64,000 bases of DNA from Calothrix parasitica NIES-267 (GCF_002368095.1 NZ_AP018227.1:5670901-5734900); one strand, 5' to 3'. Positions 1-8,423 are shown, counted from the first letter of the stretch. Notes: a model not told the origin generated them from the letters alone. Program-made: numbers and translations.

Positions 1-566
1 AGTAGATTTTCTAATTCTGGATGCCGTGCTGGTTCGAGTTTTTCTAATTGACGCTTGCGAGTATTAAAGATGTTATCAGTTAATACTGGATTGTTATTGG
101 AAACCGCCAATGGTTTCGGTAATCCGATATATTTTCCTAACTTATTGGATTCTATTACCAGCGATAATTCACAAGGCTGAGATAATTCGTAAACACGTAA
201 ATAACTCAGAAAAATATGCTGTTGTTGATACAGTATTTTATCTAATGCTTCTTGCGTCCATATTGTCAATCTAGATAATTTTTCTAAGGATTGACTGCTA
301 TCAATAATTTGAGTTAATTCGCATTGAGCATAAGCTTGAATTTGCGGCTTTTTAATAATGCTTTGAGCAACAGGTAAAAAGTTTGAGCAATAATATTTAT
401 CTATCGGAATTGGAATAGCTAAAGAATCTACCGGATAAAGCGCAAATTTCTGTCCGGGACGAATAAACATTTTAGGAATAGCAGCGATAATTCGTCCTTG
501 AATCAAAGCTGTAATATCGGGAGCGGGTAGACACAATGCTGTGGAAATTGGGAGCAGCGAATTCAT
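1..566 (-). CDS. Uncharacterised protein, C-terminus cut by window edge
   Basis: The frame is open from an ATG at 566 to the left edge (188 codons) and the 3' end lies outside the window. I do not recognise the family with certainty. The N-terminus reads MNSLLPISTALCLPAPD, then a stretch about a GR..AA..KMFIRPGQKFALYP segment that faintly recalls ASCH/PUA-like beta-barrels; this is a guess. No membrane segment or signal peptide is seen. The start lies 2 bases after the stop of the ATPase-like gene upstream, so the two are almost surely co-transcribed with the winged-helix gene at 2031-2735. The tight coupling suggests it is a partner of the ATPase. Confidence 0.7.
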   Translation of the reverse strand, partial: MNSLLPISTALCLPAPDITALIQGRIIAAIPKMFIRPGQKFALYPVDSLAIPIPIDKYYCSNFLPVAQSIIKKPQIQAYAQCELTQIIDSSQSLEKLSRLTIWTQEALDKILYQQQHIFLSYLRVYELSQPCELSLVIESNKLGKYIGLPKPLAVSNNNPVLTDNIFNTRKRQLEKLEPARHPELENL

Positions 567-568
567 AT

Positions 569-1961
569 TTAATTAGCTAAAGATAGATTTAAGTCGAAAT
601 CATCAGCACTGCTATCAAAAGTTTGAGGAATGCTGATTGGTAAATCATCATCAGTTAAATCGTCTGGTTGTTCTCCTGATGGTTCGCTGAGTATTTCTCG
701 AACTAAGGGATTATTAATTGCTATTTGTTCTTCCTTGATAAAATCAAAAATTTGCTCCTTAGTTAATTCGTAACTTTCGCAGCTATATACAGACCAAATA
801 GCCAAAAGAGGTTTAATATCTTGGCTTTGAAGCATTACCCATTCTCCACCTTGCTCGTGCAAAAGTATTTTTAAGCATTCATTAGGTACTGATGCTTTAG
901 GATTAATCTTTTTAGAGCGAACTAAACAACCACGAGTAATATCAAATTCTTCATATTTAATTAGTCTTTTTAAAGCTGCTCCTATATAGGCTCCACTTGA
1001 TTGTTGAATGACATCAACACCAATTTTTACTGTGCTATCGTTACCAATTATTTTGAAATCAAGATATCCTTTGTCTGCTGATTTAGCTTCAATATCTTGA
1101 ATAGCTTCAATTTTTACTTCTTCTAATGTTTCACCAACTAAACTTGAGAATGCGAATCTGAGTGAATTAGAAATTGCGTTGTTATCTTCCATTAATTCAT
1201 CAATAGATGATTCAATATTTTCTAATTCATTTTGATAACATTCTTCTACTGGATTTATTATTGGTGAATTACCAAAGTTTTCTGCACACCACTTTAAAAT
1301 TGACCTTACTGTTGGTTTACTCCTACCAAATTCTCTCAACTTAGTTTCATTAAATGGATAAACCGGATGTGATGGAGTAACTTGATTTTCCTCATAAAAT
1401 ACTTTCAACCACTGACTGACAATCGCTACAATATCATCGGAATTAAGATTATTTAATTTCAAAGGTTGCTTATCTAACTGCTCGCTGAGTAATCTATCCA
1501 TCACAGCTTCAGCGTCCGGTAAAGCTCTAATTTGCTCCTTCCAGGTTGGAGGATACATTGCTAAAAGAAAAACACCACGTTTCAAGCTGTTGTATAAGTC
1601 TTTGACTAAACTTGCAACTACTTGTGCTAAGACAAAGCCATATTCATTAACTTCTAAATTATCCAATTCATCAAAACAAATGACTGGGACTTTATAATCG
1701 CTGACAATATCTAGAATTTGACGAGCAGTCTTTAATCCTTCTGCTTCCTTGTCTTGTTTCTCAAAATTAGGTAATCCCATTACTTCAGCTTGTTGCTGAG
1801 TTAATTCCAATCCAGATAGCCAATAATTTGCATAGTTAATGTGGACAGAAGATAGCGTCCATAAAATAGCTCTAACTAAATGATGACCGAACAACGATAT
1901 GTCCTGCAAAGGGATTTTTATTTTGAATTAGTTCGTCAATCGGAGATGCGTTAGTAATCAT
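569..1961 (-). pseudogene. AAA-type ATPase gene with internal deletion removing the P-loop region
   Basis: An ATG at 1961 opens a 29-codon frame containing NPFAGHIVVR, which stops at a TAG near 1874. In another frame a long open stretch runs from about 1909 to 569 (446 codons counted from a TTG). That part carries a Walker B-like motif (VPVICFDELDNL), then a helical segment and a beta-rich C-terminal half. No Walker A (GxxGxGK[ST]) is present in either part, although an ATPase with this Walker B should have one about 100-150 residues earlier. The simplest reading is a deletion of several hundred bases plus a frame change near 1880-1895. The long fragment could still be translated from an internal start. 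It sits between the winged-helix gene and the gene at 1-566, probably one operon. Family membership is judged from motifs only. Confidence 0.6.
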
Positions 1962-2030
1962 TTTTTATCTTTAATAAGTGAAGTGAGGAGTAAAAAAAAA
2001 TATTTTTAACTTAATTAACTTGATTTAATT

Positions 2031-2735
2031 TTATAATTTTGAAGCATAGCAACGCAATCCATCTAATTCCGTAGTGATGGAATCTTCTATTTTGTCGGGT
2101 GCGCTGTCTTCTACACTTCCACCTTCAAGTTGAAAAATATCCTCCGCTTGCATCTCTAAAAGCCAATCACTAAACTGCTTTCTGGAAACAATATCGCCAA
2201 TTTTTCTCCTAATACGATAAATGGGTACTAAGTTATCTAAGTTGTAGTCACTGTTGAGTTGTTCGTAAACTTGCAAAGCTACTTGTTTAAATTCGTCGTA
2301 AGATGCAATATTGCTTTTTGAATCGGTCTTGCTAACGATATTTTCTGAAACTGTAGCGCTATAGTTATTTGATGTATTTGTTAATCCGCAATTCATTTCG
2401 TGAATCCACTTGAGCAAAGCATTAGCAGCCCAAGTTCCCACAATTGTTCCTTCAAATTCAAACTCGGTACTCTTTAAATTTTTATCTAGTACCTCTAAAC
2501 CTTTAGGTAATTCTAAAGAATAGCCTTTTTTAGATTTAGAAATAGCTTGCTCGTTTTCAAGTTCTTCAAAAACGTTGTGATAATCAGCGACTTTCTTACC
2601 TTTAGATACAAGCCTTTTCGTCAGTTCGCCTTTTTTTACTTCCTGCTGAATTCCTCCCAAGTCCCACAGAGCCAGTAGCAAGCGCGTTCTAGCCTGTGTC
2701 TCAGAGATTTTCAAAACAGTATTCTGTGGTGCCAT
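2031..2735 (-). CDS. Winged-helix-like protein, paralog of the H1-like protein's C-terminal domain
   Basis: I chose the ATG at 2735 (MAPQNTVLKIS); eight more residues are open upstream but look non-coding. Residues about 10-115 contain TRLLLALWDLGG, then a Lys-rich helical stretch and LLKWIHEMNCG. The same layout (TRLLLALWDLGG ... LLKWIREMNG) forms the end of the protein at 3648-4664, so the two are paralogs. The pattern suits a winged helix-turn-helix DNA-binding domain. The last 85 residues (LVPIYRIRRKIGD, KQFSDWLLEMQ) look like a second winged helix. The gene starts the minus-strand set that continues with the broken ATPase and the gene at the left edge. A DNA-binding role is inferred from the fold pattern only; no named family is recognised. 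Confidence 0.7.
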   Translation of the reverse strand: MAPQNTVLKISETQARTRLLLALWDLGGIQQEVKKGELTKRLVSKGKKVADYHNVFEELENEQAISKSKKGYSLELPKGLEVLDKNLKSTEFEFEGTIVGTWAANALLKWIHEMNCGLTNTSNNYSATVSENIVSKTDSKSNIASYDEFKQVALQVYEQLNSDYNLDNLVPIYRIRRKIGDIVSRKQFSDWLLEMQAEDIFQLEGGSVEDSAPDKIEDSITTELDGLRCYASKL

Positions 2736-3647
2736 ATCAATATTTATACTTATTAGCACCAGTATAGTTTTGATGAAACTTATTTAGCTTTTGGAAAATT
2801 ACTGAAATATATCTGTAGAATTTATAAATTTTTTTTGATGTGTAAGTATATTTAGCAGCTTCGGGTGTTATGGTCGTAAAGCTTCGACTCCAATAAATTC
2901 CACTCCGGAATTATCTATTAGTAACTAGGTCAAATTAAATATAAAACTTCAGCCGACCTCCAGCTTCCCTCTCCTTAATAAGGAGAGGGATTGAGGGTGA
3001 GGTCTTAATCTTATATTTAATTACGTCTACCTACTTATAAAGTGTTTTGAATTACTTTAACTTTGGATAAGCATTTATCTCAAATATGAATAAAGATAAG
3101 AATATAAATAATTAATATTGTTTAGCTATTTAAATAGAAATTAGTTAAAAACTTGCAACTAAATAATCTATAAAAACAAAGAATTAACCTTCGTTACATA
3201 AGCAGCAAAAACCACCCGAAATAAACATCGGGTTCATAATTCACACGCTAAAATTGCAGAATTTCTCCTGAATAATAAACTCTGCAATCTGCGTTTTATA
3301 ATCGTTTCTGCTCAACATGGTAGACAACACTCAACCACCCTGACTATAAGGATTAGATGCACTTAGTACCAATTACACAAATCACTAATTCTATTCCAAA
3401 CAATAGCCAAAAACTTGCCGAGTCAATGTGTCTGTGAGAAGCAAACCTTAATATCTATCTGAGCCTATTCGTTCTGACAGCCTAGCCTGCTGTTTTATCC
3501 TTACATTACCATTACCTGTATTGTCGCCTTTATCGAAACGTACAGCGTTCGCTTTCAACTCTAAGATTTACCGATTCAAACCACACAGTCAATGCGAAAC
3601 TCCCTGACGACATAACCAAAATTAAAATATTAGATGCAATACACAGA
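2736..3647. other. Gene-free stretch of 0.9 kb
   Basis: No coding frame of believable composition on either strand. The stretch is AT-rich and holds one inverted-repeat element (2921-3037, listed separately). It presumably carries the promoter of the minus-strand winged-helix gene and the end of the H1-like gene transcript. I see nothing else I can support. Confidence 0.6.
2921..3037. repeat. Inverted-repeat element with CCTCTCCTTAATAAGGAGAGG core
   Basis: The outer arms TAACTAGGTCAAATTAAATATAA and the complement of TTATATTTAATTACGTCTACCTACTTA match with a small gap, giving terminal inverted repeats of more than 20 bases. The centre holds the palindrome CTCTCCTTAATAAGGAGAG followed by GGGTGAGGTC. 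The same core appears at 29839-29880, 31585-31627 and 41152-41192, so this is one member of a dispersed, MITE-like family whose outer arms differ between copies. Confidence 0.65.
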
Positions 3648-4664
3648 TTACTTAGCTTCTACTGTGGAAGAAACTGTTTTACCATTCATTTCTCGTATCC
3701 ACTTGAGCAACCCACCAACGAATTTACTCGCAACTATACTTCCAACCTGCTTTCCGTAGAATTTGAAATCAAGAGTTTGGAGTCCTTCGTCAAGCATCTG
3801 CAAACCTTTATCGGTTAACTTAATGCTGTCAACTTTACTCTTACGTGTGCTATTGATAGCACCAGCTTTTTCTAACTTCTTAAGAATAGAAGTGTAGTCT
3901 CCTGCTTTCTCGTTTTTACGCTGTACGCTACCGGTTACTTCAGTTGTTTTAACTTCAGTTTCGGTTCCTCCTAAATCCCACAAAGCGAGAAGCAAGCGAG
4001 TTTCATCTTGAGTTTTCCTAGTAGTAACTTTGGTTTTACCAGTCACTTTCTTGGTGGTAGATTTAACTTTTGCGACTGTTGACTTAGCTGGTTTAGTTTT
4101 ACTAGCTGCTTTTGCTTTCTTCTCGGAAGTAGCTGCTTTGGCTTTGCTAGCTGTTTTCTTTGAAGTAGCTTCAGACTTATCGATGATAGAAGATGCAGGT
4201 GTTTTTGCTTTTAGCTTCTTAGCATCTGTCGCAGATTTTGTTTTACTTCCTACCTTCTTAGTAGTGCTAGCAACTTTAGTTTGACCAGCAGCTTTCTTGG
4301 TGGAAGATTTAGCTTTTTCTACCTTCGCAGTAGCAACTTTATCTGCTTTCTTAGTAGAAGATTTAGCTTTTTCTATATTGATGCTAGCAACTTTGGTTCT
4401 GCTGGATACTTTCTTTCTTGTAGTCTTAACTTTCCCTACGGTAGAGCTAGCAGATTTTGTTTTGCTGGATGCTTTTTCTGTTGTATCTTTCACTTCAGTT
4501 TCTGGTTTTTTATTTGAAACTTTGGTTTCTACAGATAAAGCTTCAGACTTTGATTTTTTGGCGCTGCTTTTTAGTTTTCCTTTTGCAGCACTACTTTGAG
4601 CTTTCGTAGCAGAAGATTTAGACTGAGTTTTCTTACTTTGCAAACGATTTTTTCTGAGTGCCAT
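3648..4664 (-). CDS. Histone H1-like Lys/Ala/Ser/Thr-rich protein with C-terminal winged-helix domain
   Basis: 338 residues from the ATG at 4664. Residues 1 to about 215 are almost entirely K, A, S, T and V, with loose repeats such as KSSTKKA, KTKVAS and KAKAATSEKKAK, strongly basic and certainly disordered. This resembles the tails of bacterial H1-like proteins (chlamydial Hc1/Hc2, Bordetella BpH1). Residues about 216-338 repeat the domain of the 2031-2735 protein: TRLLLALWDLGG, a Lys-rich helix pair and LLKWIREMNG. A basic tail plus winged helix is the layout of eukaryotic linker histone H1, here in reverse order. The likely role is binding DNA as a nucleoid or regulatory factor; this is inference. 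The plus-strand open frames opposite the tail are only its low-complexity shadow. Confidence 0.75.
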   Translation of the reverse strand: MALRKNRLQSKKTQSKSSATKAQSSAAKGKLKSSAKKSKSEALSVETKVSNKKPETEVKDTTEKASSKTKSASSTVGKVKTTRKKVSSRTKVASINIEKAKSSTKKADKVATAKVEKAKSSTKKAAGQTKVASTTKKVGSKTKSATDAKKLKAKTPASSIIDKSEATSKKTASKAKAATSEKKAKAASKTKPAKSTVAKVKSTTKKVTGKTKVTTRKTQDETRLLLALWDLGGTETEVKTTEVTGSVQRKNEKAGDYTSILKKLEKAGAINSTRKSKVDSIKLTDKGLQMLDEGLQTLDFKFYGKQVGSIVASKFVGGLLKWIREMNGKTVSSTVEAK

Positions 4665-4796
4665 TGAAGGTTAATTAATTTTACTTCACTATCTAGAATA
4701 ATCTAGTAGTAAGTGTTTTCAGGGTATGATAAAAAACATCAGGGTATTTTCTAATCAATTTTCTATTGTTTTTTTTTAAATAGTATTTTCATCTAC

Positions 4797-4836
4797 AAAA
4801 AAAGACGAAACTTTATAATTAAGTCCCGCCTTTTTT
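4797..4836 (-). terminator. Probable rho-independent terminator downstream of ndhO
   Basis: Read on the minus strand, AAAAGGCGGGACTT and AAGTTTCGTCTTTT pair through Watson-Crick and G-U pairs around an AATTATA loop, followed by a run of T. It lies about 175 bases after the ndhO stop and before the H1-like gene. Confidence 0.5.
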
Positions 4837-4928
4837 ATATATTAAAATCCTCCGAGGATATACTGACAAGTTTTTATAGCTACTGAAATATAGTATTTCT
4901 ACATGATTGTAAGAATCGTGATATAGAA

Positions 4929-4956
4929 AAACCCGGTTTCTGGAAAAACCGGGTTT
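4929..4956. terminator. Palindromic hairpin AAACCCGGTTT / AAACCGGGTTT
   Basis: Perfect 11-base arms with a six-base loop, just after ndhO on its strand. The same stem occurs in the 103-bp elements at 41356 and 53539, in spread form at 52169-52233 and as a half copy near 29821. It is therefore both a dispersed repeat and a possible transcript end. Confidence 0.5.
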
Positions 4957-5010
4957 CTTAATTCTTACAAAAGTCAAAAAGAGTATATTCCTCCTCGGAA
5001 CACCTCTTCC

Positions 5011-5226
5011 TTATTTAAACTCTTCAAGCTGGTCTATACGTAACCAAATATTCGGTGTAGGAACTTTCCCAAATTTCACCAAAGCATAATCACCTTTGGT
5101 ATCTAGAATTTCCCCTTCAGTTTCAAATAGATAGGAAGGAAGACGAGAATCACTAGACTTTGCTTCCAAGCTGTTTTCTAGTTTTTCACGGATAGCACGA
5201 ACCATCGCTCCTTTTTTCACAGCCAT
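5011..5226 (-). CDS. ndhO: NAD(P)H-quinone oxidoreductase subunit O
   Basis: 71 residues, the usual size for NdhO. Family hallmarks are visible: [19 protein letters not shown] near the start, [12 protein letters not shown] in the middle and [12 protein letters not shown] at the end. NdhO is a small peripheral subunit of the cyanobacterial and plastid NDH-1 complex on the thylakoid membrane, involved in cyclic electron flow and respiration. The ATG at 5226 is preceded by AGAGGAAA, a good ribosome binding site. It is monocistronic here, with hairpins on its downstream side at 4929 and 4797 and a repeat-filled region upstream. Confidence 0.95.
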   Translation of the reverse strand: MAVKKGAMVRAIREKLENSLEAKSSDSRLPSYLFETEGEILDTKGDYALVKFGKVPTPNIWLRIDQLEEFK

Positions 5227-5372
5227 AAATTTTCCTCTTTAACAAATAGGATTAATTTTACCGAGAATTGTAGCTTGAATAAAAAATTGGACATGGGAGA
5301 ATTGCTCGAAGTTAGGAGTGAGGAGTGAGGATTTAGTTATGACTTATCTTCTCCTTGTCCCTCTATCTCCCT

Positions 5373-5555
5373 CCCCATCTCCCCATCTCCCCATCTCCCC
5401 ATCTCCCCATCTCCCCATCTCCCCCTACGGGTTGCGCCACTTGCTACAAGTCGGGGAACCCGCCCAACGCAGTGGCTTACCATCTCCCCCTACGGGTTGC
5501 GCCACTCCCCTCAACCGAGGGAACCTCGGCACGGGGGTGGCTTACCATCTCCCCA
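5373..5555. repeat. Tandem CCCCATCT octamers followed by two GC-rich direct repeats
   Basis: From 5373 to 5424 the octamer CCCCATCT is repeated about 6.5 times. After it come two copies of a unit of about 70 bases that starts CCCCCTACGGGTTGCGCCAC and ends in GGCTTACCATCTCCCC. The plus-strand open frames here translate only the repeat and were not called genes. The whole 5227-5555 spacer has no gene. Confidence 0.75.
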
Positions 5556-6497
5556 TCACTGCTGACACTGTGGACAAAAATGGCTGGATCTTCCCGCTAA
5601 CTTAATCCGCTCGATTGGATGGTTACAAGTTCGACAAGGTTCTCCCGTGCGGTTATAAACCCAGGCTACGTGTGCGTAGTTCCCATTCACGCCTTGTACA
5701 TTGAGGAAATTACTGAAGGTTGTACCTCCAGCTTCAATGCTGGTCTTTAAAACTTCAATAATGCTGGAGCGGAGACGTTTTATCTGCTTTATTTGCAAAT
5801 TTAGACATAACGTTTCTGGTTGTATCCCACTGAGGAATAAGGCTTCATCAGCATAAATATTACCCAATCCAGCCACCACAGATTGGTCTAATAGTGCAGT
5901 TTTAATAACGCGACGTCGATTTTTGAGTTTATCTGCAAAATACTCTACAGTAAATTCTCCTGAAAAAGGGTCTGCTGCAAGCTTTGCTAACCCAGTAATA
6001 ATACTTTGTGTTTCAACCTTGGGAGGAACCCACCACATTTGACCAAAGGTACGCTGATCTACGAAGCGCAGTTCCCATTCGTCACCGAAGAACAGTCTCA
6101 CCCGCGTGTGCTTGTGCAAAGGTTCATCTTGAGACAACCACAAGAGTTGACCTGTCATTCTTAGATGAACACCCAAGGAAGAGAGGGGGGGAGGGGGAGA
6201 GGGGGAGAGAGGGGGAGAATTATTTTCTACTTCATCTCCTTGTCTCCCTTTCTCCCTGTCTCCTTGTCCCCTTTTCCCTTTCTCCTCTTTTAATAGACTA
6301 AGTTCTGCGATAAGATACTTACCACGACGATGCCAAGATATTATTTCCCTTTCTTCAAGACCATCTAAAAATTCTTCAGCAGAAAACGGGTAGGCGATAG
6401 TGCGATGAAGCAACACATCCCCCCCCGTAATTTTTTGTTTCAGGGTTAGTTGATTTAAACCCCGTCTGACTGTTTCAACTTCTGGTAATTCTGGCAC
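5556..6497 (-). CDS. mutM: Formamidopyrimidine-DNA glycosylase with low-complexity insertion
   Basis: 313 residues from a GTG at 6497. MPELPEVETVRRG gives the catalytic Pro2 and Glu3, and RRGKYL (K60) the beta-hairpin lysine. VAGLGNIYADEALF is the helix-two-turns-helix signature, and the C-terminal zinc finger C-x2-C ... C-x2-C (CRTC, CPQC) is complete. The enzyme removes oxidised purines from DNA. It is longer than usual because residues about 70-107 are a charged then Pro/Ser-rich tract (KGKRGQGDREKGRQ, SPSPPPPLSS) encoded by a purine/pyrimidine-skewed repeat between two conserved strands. The catalytic residues are all kept. It begins 3 bases after the psaE stop, so the two form a psaE-mutM operon. 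Confidence 0.95.
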   Translation of the reverse strand: MPELPEVETVRRGLNQLTLKQKITGGDVLLHRTIAYPFSAEEFLDGLEEREIISWHRRGKYLIAELSLLKEEKGKRGQGDREKGRQGDEVENNSPPLSPSPPPPLSSLGVHLRMTGQLLWLSQDEPLHKHTRVRLFFGDEWELRFVDQRTFGQMWWVPPKVETQSIITGLAKLAADPFSGEFTVEYFADKLKNRRRVIKTALLDQSVVAGLGNIYADEALFLSGIQPETLCLNLQIKQIKRLRSSIIEVLKTSIEAGGTTFSNFLNVQGVNGNYAHVAWVYNRTGEPCRTCNHPIERIKLAGRSSHFCPQCQQ

Positions 6498-6500
6498 AAC

Positions 6501-6875
6501 TTAACGTGACTCAGTTCCTTGGTCGGGAGTACCTTCTTTCTGGGTATTAGCTTCAGCAGATTCTGCTTGACCGCCGGTTTTACCAGTAGGTTTGGTACCT
6601 TGTCCGGTTGCGCGTTGTGCAGGATTTACAGGTGTTTGTTTACCACCGGAAGCTGTAGGTGTGGATTTTTTAGCCTTAGCTTTAGGTGCTTCAATCTCAA
6701 TTAACTCATCTTGTGCAAAGTTATTGGTATTGATACCGGAGTAATTAACTTTATCAAAGCGGACAATTACTGGGTAGATGATACCGCTTTTATCAACAGT
6801 AGCTACGGTTCCCACATCCTGATACCAATAAGATTCGCGGCGAAGAACTCGCACTTTAGAACCACGTTGAACCAT
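6501..6875 (-). CDS. psaE: Photosystem I reaction centre subunit IV (PsaE) with long C-terminal tail
   Basis: Residues 1 to about 70 are a complete Psa[51 protein letters not shown]. PsaE is the SH3-like stromal/cytoplasmic subunit of photosystem I that supports ferredoxin docking and cyclic electron flow. The protein has 124 residues, while cyanobacterial PsaE normally ends near residue 70-76. The extra 50 residues are Lys/Ala then Gly/Thr/Gln/Glu-rich and surely disordered ([22 protein letters not shown]). AGAGGATAT before the ATG is the ribosome binding site. It is followed directly by mutM. Confidence 0.95.
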   Translation of the reverse strand: MVQRGSKVRVLRRESYWYQDVGTVATVDKSGIIYPVIVRFDKVNYSGINTNNFAQDELIEIEAPKAKAKKSTPTASGGKQTPVNPAQRATGQGTKPTGKTGGQAESAEANTQKEGTPDQGTESR

Positions 6876-7260
6876 AATCGAATATCCTCTTTAAGTATTG
6901 ATTGCCTTTATATAGGGCTGATTGATTTCACTTTACAACTTGAAGGACTCCGGAAGAGGGTTTGTTAAGTTATTTGTCTAGATAATAGGGAATTGGGCAC
7001 TGCGAATTAGTAGTTAGTAATTGGGGATTGGATATTGGGGTGACAAGGTGACAAGGGGACAAGGGGACAATTATTAATTATTAACTCCTAACTATTTATT
7101 ACTCATTACTCATTACTCATTACTCATTACTCATTACTCATTACTCATTACTCATGCCTAATCCCCCATTCATCAAATAGGGTGTCTCACCCCCTTGACA
7201 AAATAATTTTTATAAAATAGGTTTTTGTTCGCGAACACTTATAAAGTGTGAAGAAATATT
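6876..7260. repeat. Spacer with eight ATTACTC heptamers (7098-7153)
   Basis: Spacer of 385 bases without a gene. ATTACTC is repeated eight times without error from 7098 to 7153. Before it is a run of GTGACAAGG / GGGACAAGG units (about 7040-7070). The region also carries the psaE promoter. The heptamer is the same as at 20257-20340 and 43714-43742. Confidence 0.8.
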
Positions 7261-7842
7261 TCATGACTTAGTTAATACAAAGACACTTCCTTGGTTTCCT
7301 CTACCAATTCGTAAGTCATTATCTAAGTAAGTAATGTCCAACCATCCCTGTTGTTCGTTGCTTGTAATTGGAAAATCAATTGCCAGAAATTTCTTACCTG
7401 ATTCGATTTCTTCAATAAAGCTGCCTGGGTATTTGTAATCAATTAGACGTTGTAACCCAAGAATTGAACGTTCAAATTTAACTTGAACTCGCTTTGAGGA
7501 AACTGGCTCGAATTTTGCAGCAACACTGACTAAACCTTCAAGAAATGGTAAGCCTTTGATTTCGGCAATGTTATAAACACTCTTTGTTTTTACGCGGATA
7601 CACTGATAAATTTGACTTAGATTTGTTAGAGGAATGCGGTTAAGATTTAAGAGTTCGGAACTGGTGGTATACAGTAACCGCCAATTACCATCTAACATGT
7701 CGGTGGCTTCAAGGGGTCTCGGTGTAGGGTTAAAGTCTTCTAGATTGGCAATTGCTGATAAGATAGCTTGTTTGTCTGTATCGGTAGCGCTACTACCAAG
7801 ATTCTTCCCTGCTATTACTTCTAATAAAGCAGCTTTTCTCAT
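7261..7842 (-). CDS. Fibrillin / plastid lipid-associated protein (PAP) family
   Basis: 193 residues with the PAP/fibrillin layout: an N-terminal helical region (LSAIANLEDFNPTPRP), the lipocalin-like signature LDGNWRLLYTTSSELL, then RIPLTNLSQIYQCI, and the C-terminal strand WLDITYLDNDLRIGRGNQGSVFVL with the conserved D-x-R-I-x-R-G. In cyanobacteria and plastids these proteins bind lipids at thylakoid membranes and plastoglobules and help in photoprotection. The ATG at 7842 gives the expected length. It stands alone, divergent from the DUF3134 gene at 8077. Confidence 0.9.
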   Translation of the reverse strand: MRKAALLEVIAGKNLGSSATDTDKQAILSAIANLEDFNPTPRPLEATDMLDGNWRLLYTTSSELLNLNRIPLTNLSQIYQCIRVKTKSVYNIAEIKGLPFLEGLVSVAAKFEPVSSKRVQVKFERSILGLQRLIDYKYPGSFIEEIESGKKFLAIDFPITSNEQQGWLDITYLDNDLRIGRGNQGSVFVLTKS

Positions 7843-8076
7843 AGGTGTGTAACCTCAGTTCTGATTAATAAGTCTCTTAGGAGATTTGACAATGTATATG
7901 TATAGCACCCTACAAATTCAAAGAAATATGTGGTTAATACTATGCAGCAATATCAAAAAAGGAGTTTTTTGTCGGATTTATAAACAAAAGAGTTGAATGA
8001 ATAACTAAAATATTCTGTATCAAGTGATAGACTCTTAATGTCAAGTTAGTTCCTTACTCTTCGTATCTCAAACTTT

Positions 8077-8340
8077 ATGTTAAATTCTCCTTTATATGAA
8101 GTTCCCCGTAGCCGGAGAGCCTCTGTAATACCATTAAAACAAGAATCATCCTTGTTAGACTGGTTAAAAGAAAATGGTCGTTTAATATCTCGCGACCCGG
8201 TAGAACCACAAGCGCAAGAAAAACGACAAGACATAAATTCCTTGATGGGTATTGAAGAAAACATCGGGGATTATGAATTTGATGATGATGATGATGACGA
8301 TGATGATGATGATGACGATGCAAGTCCTAGTGTAGACTAG
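8077..8340 (+). CDS. DUF3134 family protein with poly-aspartate tail
   Basis: 87 residues matching the cyanobacterial DUF3134 pattern: MLNSPLYEVPRSRRASVIPL, then ESSLLDWLKENGRLISRD and an acidic tail. Residues about 69-81 are an unbroken Asp run coded by GAT with two GAC (8281-8319), a trinucleotide tract prone to slippage. Its function is unknown; no enzyme motif or membrane segment is seen. It lies upstream of mraY on the same strand with an 83-base gap. The minus-strand frames opposite, rich in His, are shadows of the Asp tract. Confidence 0.85.
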   Translation: MLNSPLYEVPRSRRASVIPLKQESSLLDWLKENGRLISRDPVEPQAQEKRQDINSLMGIEENIGDYEFDDDDDDDDDDDDDASPSVD

Positions 8341-8423
8341 CTCGTTAAAGACCGAAAAACAGCACGTCCGTGAAGCGTGTTGGGTGTGATTTTTTAAATA
8401 GTGTGGAGTGAAGGGAAATTTAC

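Noticed and set aside
4030-4599. Three plus-strand open frames opposite the H1-like gene
   Set aside because: They are antisense shadows of the low-complexity Lys/Ala/Ser/Thr tract, with hydrophobic nonsense products and no ribosome site.
5318-5605. Plus-strand frames rich in Ser/Pro/His
   Set aside because: They translate the CCCCATCT array and GC-rich direct repeats; not protein-like.
7098-7153. Possible CRISPR array
   Set aside because: Unit is 7 bases with no spacers. No array with 25-40-base repeats and unique spacers was seen anywhere in the window.
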